Assembly: GCA_029863355.1 (NCBI GenBank)
Contig: JAOTVO010000207.1
Coordinates: forward strand, 1 to 5,083
Length of the DNA: 5,083 nt
Source: Candidatus Krumholzibacteriia bacterium
GTDB lineage: Bacteria > Krumholzibacteriota > Krumholzibacteria > WVZY01 > JAKEHA01
Reading direction: 5' to 3'
Under the pieces are notes generated by a model, which saw only the letters and a list, made by a program, of their open reading frames with translations, had not been told where the DNA came from and did not search any database. The translations under genes were made by a program, and so were the position numbers. Below are positions 1 to 5,083 of the stretch, piece by piece (positions within the stretch are counted from its first letter, which is position 1; each line of letters opens with the position of its first letter).

Positions 1-760
1 CCAGCAACGACTCGATCAGACTCTCGAGGCGGTCGACGGATGCGGCGATGATCGTGTTCAATTCGCCGGCCTCCTCCCGCTCCCCCATCAGTTCCATGCC
101 GGCGCGGATGGCGGTCAGAGGCGTGCGGAACTCGTGGCTGATGCGTCCGATCAGCTCGGAGCGCAGGTCGTAGAGCTTGCGGATCTCCTGGGCCGAGAGG
201 CGCGCGTTCCGGTACAGGGCCGCGTTGCTGAACGTCGTCGCCGAGGCCGCGCACAGGGCGTCCAGCACCTCGAAGTCGAAGTCACGGTAGGCCTCTCCGG
301 ACAGAATCTCCCCCAGGAACAGCACCCCGACCACTCGTCGCTTCAGACGCAGAGGCGCGGCGACCTCGTAGGTCGTGGCCACGGGCGCGAGCGCGGTCTC
401 GGCCAGCGCCTCGTAGGGGAGCGCGCGCATCAGGCGCGGAGAGCCGTCGTCGCCGAGCGCGCGCACGAACGCGCCATCGACGGGTATATCGGGCAGGCGG
501 GCCCGCGGCAGCCGCCCGTAGGCGGCGGCCGGTCGCAGGATCCCGTCGGCGGCCTCGTAGTAACAGGCGTCCCCTACGGTGTAGTGACCCATCAGCGTGA
601 GCAGAAAGGCGCCGTGCAGCTTGCTCAGATCGAGCGAGCTGCCGTACTTGTTGAGCAACGACGTGATCGCTCCGATGAGCAGCTTCTGCCGCTGGTAGCG
701 CTGCTTCCAGTAGGCGGCCGAGGCGGCGCCCTTCGATTGCGGTGCTTCTCCCGAACCCAT
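1..760 (-). CDS. Soluble GAF-domain sensor histidine kinase (3' end outside window)
   Basis: The frame is open from an ATG at 760 to the left edge, giving 253 visible residues with no stop. Residues about 30-185 look like a GAF domain: FLLTLMGHYTVGDACYYEA near 52-70, APLRLKRRVVGVLFLGE near 135-151, and a terminal helix with FSNAALYRNARL near 177-188. A short helix leads to HisKA from about 196: SHEFRTPLTAI places the phospho-acceptor at H209, and the second dimerisation helix is cut at the edge. The ATPase domain must lie beyond. No transmembrane segment or signal peptide is seen, so it is probably cytoplasmic. The ATG is the first possible start after the previous gene's in-frame TAA, 9 nt away; the Shine-Dalgarno is weak (GAAGAAG about 12 nt upstream), which suggests coupled translation. 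A cognate response regulator is not visible. Confidence 0.9.
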   Translation of the reverse strand, partial: MGSGEAPQSKGAASAAYWKQRYQRQKLLIGAITSLLNKYGSSLDLSKLHGAFLLTLMGHYTVGDACYYEAADGILRPAAAYGRLPRARLPDIPVDGAFVRALGDDGSPRLMRALPYEALAETALAPVATTYEVAAPLRLKRRVVGVLFLGEILSGEAYRDFDFEVLDALCAASATTFSNAALYRNARLSAQEIRKLYDLRSELIGRISHEFRTPLTAIRAGMELMGEREEAGELNTIIAASVDRLESLIESLL

Positions 761-769
761 GGAGCCGCG

Positions 770-1873
770 TTACTTCTTCTGCTCGACCGCTTCCAGCTCG
801 TCGATGCTGTCGATCGTGCGGAAGAACGACTTCAGGTTGATGATATCGAACACCTCTTCGATGTGACCGGGGAGGTTCGTGAACACCAGATCGCCCCCCT
901 CGCTACGGAGCAGCGACACGGTGCCGAGCAGGATGCCGACGCCCGCGCTGCTGATGAAATCAACCTGGGCGAAATCGATCACGATGCGCCTGGTGTTCTG
1001 TGCGATGAGCGCGTCGAAATGCGCCTCGAGGATTGCGGTCGTTGCCGAGTCGATGCTGCCGGCCGGCTTCACTATTACCGTTCCCGGCAGGTTGCAGGGT
1101 TGGGTCTCGATGGCGATGCCTTCCATGGCGGGCCTCCTGTAGGATTGCGTTGTCCGTTCTTCCTTGGCTTCAAAAACGAGCGTAGTCACGTTCCAGTCTT
1201 GCAGCCGCTTGTACTCGATCGTATTCGCCAGCTTGTTCAGTATGTATAGTCCGAGTCCGCGCTTGTCGCGCTGGGCGATCTTGTCGGCGATATCCATGTG
1301 CATGTGCTTGCCCGTGACGAAGAGCGCCCCGTTGTCCATGTAGTAGAGCCATGCGCGGGCGCGGGATACGCGCACGGCGATGCGGATCTCGGGGGCGTCG
1401 TTTTGGAACTCCCCGTGCTCGACGGAATTGACGGCCAGCTCGTACATGGCGAGCCGCAGATGCGAGCGCGTGGTCTGATCCAGGTCGGAGGCGCAGCCGA
1501 TGAGTATCGCCGCCGTCGTCGTTCGATCCAGTGCGGTGGCGAGGTTGTCGAGGCGGAGGCTGTACTCGACGGTGGCGGCCTCGCCGCTCACGCGGGCGGT
1601 GCTCGACCAAGCGTCGGCGCCCCGCGGCCGGCGCGCCGGCCGCCGCCGCTCGACCACGGCGCCGTGCCGGGCGAGCAGATAGTCCAAGAGCGCTCGCTCG
1701 CTTCGCTCGCGCTCGGCAAAGGCCACGGCGATGCGCGTCAGCCCCCGCGACCGGCACTGCTCCAAGAGCTCGTCGAGGTGCTCCAGCGCGGCGTCGTGCC
1801 CGCGCGAGTCCACCGACAGAGACACGGCCCCGCGCGTGAAATCGACGCGGTCGATGCGGATCCACCCTCTCAC
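770..1873 (-). CDS. RsbW-like GHKL kinase fused to an RsbV-like STAS domain, with unrecognised N-terminal domain
   Basis: The protein has 367 residues in three parts. Residues 1-80 form an alpha/beta-looking domain I do not recognise, followed by an Arg/Pro-rich linker (76-85). Residues about 100-237 are a HATPase_c_2 kinase: N-box E145 and N149 in YELAVNSVEHG, G1 box D180-N-G182, G2 box RGLGLY (205-210). Residues about 252-364 are a STAS domain; the ISSAG motif (307-311) offers S309 as the likely phospho-acceptor by analogy with SpoIIAA/RsbV. In partner switching the kinase inactivates the antagonist by phosphorylation and a SpoIIE phosphatase restores it; here kinase and substrate are one chain, next to such a phosphatase. 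The GTG start at 1873 overlaps the upstream TGA (GTGA) and has a strong Shine-Dalgarno 7 nt upstream. An internal ATG at 1126 with its own Shine-Dalgarno could give a free STAS protein. The kinase's own protein target is not in the window. Confidence 0.9.
   Translation of the reverse strand: MRGWIRIDRVDFTRGAVSLSVDSRGHDAALEHLDELLEQCRSRGLTRIAVAFAERERSERALLDYLLARHGAVVERRRPARRPRGADAWSSTARVSGEAATVEYSLRLDNLATALDRTTTAAILIGCASDLDQTTRSHLRLAMYELAVNSVEHGEFQNDAPEIRIAVRVSRARAWLYYMDNGALFVTGKHMHMDIADKIAQRDKRGLGLYILNKLANTIEYKRLQDWNVTTLVFEAKEERTTQSYRRPAMEGIAIETQPCNLPGTVIVKPAGSIDSATTAILEAHFDALIAQNTRRIVIDFAQVDFISSAGVGILLGTVSLLRSEGGDLVFTNLPGHIEEVFDIINLKSFFRTIDSIDELEAVEQKK
1133..1138 (-). promoter_or_regulatory. 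Internal Shine-Dalgarno for a possible free STAS protein
   Basis: AGGAGG on the minus strand ends 6 nt before an in-frame ATG (1126-1124) exactly where the kinase domain ends and the STAS domain begins (M250). Initiation there would give a 118-residue RsbV-like antagonist ending at the same TAA (770). The same bases encode an AGG-AGG arginine pair in the linker, whereas most arginines in the neighbouring genes are CGN. The site is seen directly; its use is inferred. Confidence 0.55.
1624..1643. repeat. Perfect 20-bp GC-only palindrome
   Basis: GCGGCCGGCGCGCCGGCCGC equals its own reverse complement. It lies in codons 77-84 of the kinase-STAS gene, the Arg/Pro-rich linker between the N-terminal domain and the ATPase domain. 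Arg, Pro and Ala codons in GC-rich DNA can produce such symmetry by chance, so function is uncertain. Confidence 0.5.
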
Positions 1874-3429
1874 AGCACGGCCTCCTCGACGGGCGTGCGC
1901 GACGCGCTCACGGCGCCGACGCTGAGCAGCGTGATGTCGTCGAGCTGCGGTCCACCCTCACGCAGGCGTTTCTCTTCGACCACGAGCTTGTCCACCACCA
2001 CGTTGGCGCCGTAGCGACCGTACTGAGAGGCGATGTCGCGCACGCGCGCGAGGGAAAACGCCCGCCCGGCCGCGCTGCGCGATTCGTTCAGGCCGTCCGT
2101 GTACTGCAGGAGCACGTCTCCGGGCGCGACGGCGAGCTGGTAGTCCCGCACCGTGTGCGCAAACTCCTCGTTGCAGAAGGCGCCCAGGGGCACGCCCTCC
2201 ATCTTGAACAGGCGGGCGACGCCGGTCTGCGCGTTGTACATCACCAGCGGATTGTGTCCCGCGTTGGAAACGGTGACGCGGTGGCGCTCGGGGTCGAGCA
2301 CGGCGGCGAACATGGTGACGAACATGTTGCGGCGAATGTGCCGGCAGAGCGCGGTGTTGAGGCTGCAGAGCACCTCGCGCGGAGAGGCGGACGTGGTGAA
2401 GAACTCCTGGACCAGGATCTTCACCATCGCCATCACCACTAGACCGGGTACGCCCTTGCCGGAGACGTCGCCCATCACCAGGCCCACGCGGCCGTCGGCC
2501 AGCGGAATGACGTCGAGGTAGTCGCCCCCGACCTCGTTGGCGGATTGGTAGTGGTGGCCGATGTCGTACCCGCCGGGAGGGACGACGTCCTTCGGGATCA
2601 GCGACTGCTGGATATCGCGCGCGATCTCCAGCTCGCGGTCCATGCGCTCCTTGGAGACGAGTTCGGCCTGCGCGCCGCGGATGCGCCGAGCCATGTCGTT
2701 GAAAGAGTCGGCGAGGATGCGGAACTCGTTTTTCGTGGGCATGTCGATGCGCGCATCGAGGTTGCCTCCGGCGAGGACGCCGACGCCATCGATCATGATC
2801 TCCATGGGGCGCGAGATGTGGCGGAAGAACACCACAGAGAGGAGCAGGCCGACGACCAGCGCGCCGGCGCTCAGGCCGAAGATGAGGCGGACAGCCGCGG
2901 AGATCGCGACCCGAAGCTCGCCCTTCGAGTACGTGAGATAGACCGTGCCCATGGCGTGACCCGCGTTGAGCAGCGGCGTAATGAACACGAAGGTGCCGTG
3001 ATCCTCGAGGAGGCGCTCGTCCCCGCTCACCGGCGCCGCCGGCGCCGGCCGGTAACCGGCGAGGTCCGGGACGAAGTCGCGCCCGATCATTACCAGGTCG
3101 GAGTGCCCCTGAATGACGCCGCCGGCGTCCACCACGACCAGCGACTCGATCTGCGGGACCTCCTCCAGTACGCGCGTCACCAACGGGTAGAGCTCGAACT
3201 CGGGGTCGGCGCGCAGGAGCGACTTCGCGCTCGACAGGGCGACGTTGCGTCCGTGCAGGGCCACCGTCTGCTCCATCTCCCGGGTGAGCAATCGCTTCTG
3301 GTGGACGATCAGCGCGTACCCGACCGCCGCGATGGTGACGACGAGCAGCCCTACCGCGCCCGCAAAGAGCTGCGTGCGCAGCGAGTGCAATAGACCCACG
3401 CGACGGACAGTGCCAGGGCCGGTGCTCAT
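1870..3429 (-). CDS. Membrane SpoIIE/RsbU-type PP2C phosphatase with Cache-like sensor and HAMP domain
   Basis: This is a 519-residue inner-membrane serine phosphatase, expected to dephosphorylate an RsbV-like STAS protein. Order: TM1 (about 19-42); periplasmic region (about 43-178) with a single-Cache-like pattern (VVVDAGGVIQGHSD near 98-111, FVFITPLLNAGHAMGTVYLTY near 147-167); TM2 (about 179-202); HAMP (about 203-255, with SRP at 206-208 and NEFRILADSFNDM at 234-246); coiled linker with ELEIARDIQQSLIPK; SpoIIE domain (about 285-506). The metal-binding acidic residues are intact: D303 in GGDYLD, D321 in MGDVSGKG, D445 in YTDG and D498 in LDDIT, so it should be active. The ATG at 3429 overlaps the upstream stop (ATGA) and has no clear Shine-Dalgarno, which suggests translational coupling. 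The frame is open upstream to 4152, but that part overlaps the barrel/TPR gene and has shadow-like Arg/Pro/Ala composition. The signal sensed is unknown. Confidence 0.93.
   Translation of the reverse strand: MSTGPGTVRRVGLLHSLRTQLFAGAVGLLVVTIAAVGYALIVHQKRLLTREMEQTVALHGRNVALSSAKSLLRADPEFELYPLVTRVLEEVPQIESLVVVDAGGVIQGHSDLVMIGRDFVPDLAGYRPAPAAPVSGDERLLEDHGTFVFITPLLNAGHAMGTVYLTYSKGELRVAISAAVRLIFGLSAGALVVGLLLSVVFFRHISRPMEIMIDGVGVLAGGNLDARIDMPTKNEFRILADSFNDMARRIRGAQAELVSKERMDRELEIARDIQQSLIPKDVVPPGGYDIGHHYQSANEVGGDYLDVIPLADGRVGLVMGDVSGKGVPGLVVMAMVKILVQEFFTTSASPREVLCSLNTALCRHIRRNMFVTMFAAVLDPERHRVTVSNAGHNPLVMYNAQTGVARLFKMEGVPLGAFCNEEFAHTVRDYQLAVAPGDVLLQYTDGLNESRSAAGRAFSLARVRDIASQYGRYGANVVVDKLVVEEKRLREGGPQLDDITLLSVGAVSASRTPVEEAVL
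1881..1887 (-). promoter_or_regulatory. Shine-Dalgarno of the kinase-STAS gene, inside the phosphatase gene
   Basis: GAGGAGG lies within the last codons of the phosphatase gene (encoding part of VEEAV), 7 nt before the GTG at 1873. It fixes the start of the kinase-STAS gene despite the rare initiation codon, and makes initiation there at least partly independent of coupling. Confidence 0.75.
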
Positions 3430-5083
3430 CGCGGTAGGCCGCTCAGGCGGCTCGCCTCCTCTCGGGTTTTCTGCAAGTAGCGCTGCGCCTTGACGTTGGC
3501 CGGATCGATGGCGAGGATCCGCTCCCAGATGCGGATTGCTTCCGCGTACCGCTCCTGCGAGTAGACCTGCATGCCCATGAACAGGTAGGCGCGCGTCAAC
3601 GGCTCGGTGACATTGCGGTAGTCGGGGGCGACGGTCCATACCTCGGCCAGTAGCCGCGCGGCTTCTTCGAACTCCCCCGCGTCGAAGTGGCGGATGCCGC
3701 GCTCGAACTTCTCGTCGAGCGCGTCCGCGTCGATCGACGAGCGCGACGCGGGGGGGCGTGCGCCGGCGGGCGGCGAAGTCCGAGCGCCACCACCGCGGGC
3801 CTGCGCGCGCTCTCTCTCCTGCTCGACGCCGGCGAGCTCTGCGCGCAACTGCTGGTCGTCGGGGAGGTAGGCCAGGGCCTGGCGCAACGCGGCCGCGGCG
3901 GAGTCGTACTGCCCGCGGTCGGCGAAGGACCGGGCCTGGAGCCGGAGGTGCTGGACGACGTTGCCGATGTTTGCCCGCGTCTTGTAGGCGTACTCCCCGG
4001 CGAGCCGGTGGTCGGGCTTCAGGCGCAGCACTTCCTCGAAGCCGGACAACGCGGCGACGTAGCGGCCCTCCGCGTACAGGTCGATGGCGTTCTTGAGCGT
4101 CTGCTCGATCAGGCGCGAGCGGTCCGAGAACTCGGCGATGCGCCGCTCGCACGCGGCCACCAGCTCCGCGGTCGCGTCGTCGGAGGGGAAGAGAGCCGCA
4201 GCCTGCTTGAAGTGGAAGAGCGCGGTCAGGTGGTCGTCCCGCACCGTGAGCTCCTGCCCCGCGTGAACGTGCAAGTAGTAGCGACAGCTGCGCGCGTGCA
4301 CACTTGCGTGCTCGTTGTCCGGCTCCCAGACCAGCGCCATCTCGAACTGGTCGCGCGCGCGTTCGTAGTCGCCGGCGGCGAACAGACTGTCCGCCCTCGC
4401 CAGCAAGCTCCGAATCTGCGTGGCCTCGAGCTCGTCCATGCGCTTGGCCACCCGCTCCTGCAACTCGGAGTCGAGTCGAGCGCGCCGCTCGGCGCGGCGC
4501 TCCTCCACGGAACCGCCGAAGGCGACCGTGAGCGAGAAGCGGTGGTTCGATCCGAGGTCCGCGCTGCGGTAGGCGTAGTCCAGGCCGATGTTGCGATAAC
4601 TTCCGCCGGCGCCGAAAGTCGGCGTGGAGCCGTCGAATCCGATGCGGGCGGCCAGTATACCGTTGTAGTCCACCTCCTGGCCGAAGCGGAACGAGACCGG
4701 CGAGTAGCGTGGACTGATCAGGTCGGCCGCGGTGACGAAGCCGAAATCGCCGAAGCGGCAGCGCAGAGAAGCGCCCATGGCGACGCGCATGGGGTCGGCG
4801 ACGTCGTCCTGGTCGAGCTTGATGGCGGGCTCGATGAGGTTCTCGATGGCCAGCCCGGCGCGGATCTCTCGGAACACGCCCCGCTCGGAGAGAGCTCGCT
4901 GGCCGTGCAGGCCGACGTCCATCCCCACGCCCGACCCGCGCAGCCCGCCGAAGGACTGATGATCCACCTTGAGAGCAACGCCGGCCGCGAACGAGGGGTG
5001 GAAGCCGAACGCGTAGCCGAGCAGGAAACGGGTGTCGCTGTTGCCCAGGTCGCTCGAGAGCGGTGAGTTGGTCTCGTCGCGCG
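3426..5083 (-). CDS. PorV/PorQ-like outer-membrane barrel with C-terminal TPR repeats (5' end outside window)
   Basis: The frame is open to the right edge, so the N-terminus is missing; 551 residues are visible. A GTG at 4967 sits inside a beta-strand and is not a credible start. Visible residues 1-190 alternate glycine/aromatic strands typical of the PorV/PorQ family: FLLGYAFGFHPSFAAGVALK, a VDHQSFGG turn, and a closing strand pair (GLDYAYRSADLG, then HRFSLTVAFGG). A charged helical linker follows (about 192-225). Then come about six TPR-like helix pairs, for example around 224-259, 329-361, 381-417, 459-491 and 498-546, recognised by AGDYERARDQFEMAL, EGRYVAALSGFEEVLRLKPD and QERYAEAIRIWERILAIDP. 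A Gly/Ala/Pro-rich linker (about 424-450) splits the TPRs. PorV proteins of the type IX secretion system are FadL-fold outer-membrane barrels; no secretion partner is visible here. The TPRs are inferred to be periplasmic. The stop overlaps the next start (ATGA). Confidence 0.85.
   Translation of the reverse strand, partial: RDETNSPLSSDLGNSDTRFLLGYAFGFHPSFAAGVALKVDHQSFGGLRGSGVGMDVGLHGQRALSERGVFREIRAGLAIENLIEPAIKLDQDDVADPMRVAMGASLRCRFGDFGFVTAADLISPRYSPVSFRFGQEVDYNGILAARIGFDGSTPTFGAGGSYRNIGLDYAYRSADLGSNHRFSLTVAFGGSVEERRAERRARLDSELQERVAKRMDELEATQIRSLLARADSLFAAGDYERARDQFEMALVWEPDNEHASVHARSCRYYLHVHAGQELTVRDDHLTALFHFKQAAALFPSDDATAELVAACERRIAEFSDRSRLIEQTLKNAIDLYAEGRYVAALSGFEEVLRLKPDHRLAGEYAYKTRANIGNVVQHLRLQARSFADRGQYDSAAAALRQALAYLPDDQQLRAELAGVEQERERAQARGGGARTSPPAGARPPASRSSIDADALDEKFERGIRHFDAGEFEEAARLLAEVWTVAPDYRNVTEPLTRAYLFMGMQVYSQERYAEAIRIWERILAIDPANVKAQRYLQKTREEASRLSGLPR

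Noticed and set aside
134..1249. Long plus-strand open frame of 371 codons
   Set aside because: It lies antisense to the histidine kinase and the STAS domain, both with clear motifs. Its translation is Arg/Gly/Glu/Val-rich with no recognisable domain, as expected of a shadow in GC-rich DNA.
3030..3048. Perfect 8-bp inverted repeat with a 3-nt loop, considered as a terminator or operator
   Set aside because: It is inside the phosphatase gene in codons for a Pro/Ala-rich loop, has no T-tract, and similar GC repeats arise easily from Pro/Ala codons.
2545..3393. Plus-strand open frame of 282 codons
   Set aside because: It is antisense to the Cache-HAMP-SpoIIE gene, with an Arg/Asp/Glu/Val-rich composition typical of a reverse-strand shadow.
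3430..4152. N-terminal extension of the phosphatase frame upstream of 3429
   Set aside because: The region encodes the TPRs of the preceding gene in another frame. The extension is Arg/Pro/Ala-rich, while residues from the ATG at 3429 give a normal TM1 start.
3687..5066. Long plus-strand open frame of 459 codons
   Set aside because: It is antisense to the barrel-TPR gene, whose repeats and strand pattern are clear. The plus-strand product is low-complexity and lacks domain structure.
1..5083. CRISPR arrays, tRNA/rRNA genes, insertion sequences and standalone promoters
   Set aside because: No spaced direct repeats, structured RNA genes, transposase or terminal repeats were seen. The only intergenic space is 9 nt, so the operon promoter must lie beyond the right edge.

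Overview
The window is a block of four genes, all on the minus strand (transcribed from high to low coordinates), with almost no non-coding DNA. Base composition is strongly GC-rich. The first gene carries a PorV/PorQ-type outer-membrane barrel, so the host is a diderm bacterium, most plausibly a high-GC member of the FCB/Gemmatimonadota-like groups. That placement is inferred from protein style only; no rRNA or marker gene is present.

Layout in transcription order: (1) 5083-3426, 5'-truncated, a PorV/PorQ-like beta-barrel C-terminal half followed by about six TPR-like helical repeats; (2) 3429-1870, an inner-membrane protein with a Cache-like periplasmic sensor, a HAMP domain and a SpoIIE/RsbU-type PP2C phosphatase; (3) 1873-770, an unrecognised N-terminal domain, an RsbW/SpoIIAB-type GHKL kinase and an RsbV-type STAS domain in one polypeptide; (4) 760-1, 3'-truncated, a soluble GAF-HisKA histidine kinase. 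Genes 1/2 and 2/3 overlap by 4 bp (ATGA and GTGA), and genes 3/4 are 9 nt apart. This is a tightly coupled operon, and both ends run off the window. The histidine kinase is open to the window edge with no stop, so it is easily missed, while long antisense ORFs lie opposite all four genes.

How the genes may work together: genes 2 and 3 contain all enzymatic parts of a partner-switching module (phosphatase, anti-sigma-type kinase, STAS antagonist), with kinase and antagonist fused. The barrel/TPR protein upstream should place its TPRs in the periplasm, facing the periplasmic sensor of the phosphatase. This suggests an envelope-to-cytoplasm signalling route. The histidine kinase could be a second input or the output. 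No sigma factor is visible, so the target of the switch is unknown.

The most notable small-scale signal is a strong internal Shine-Dalgarno and ATG (1138-1124) exactly at the kinase-STAS boundary. It could produce a free 118-residue STAS protein in addition to the fusion.
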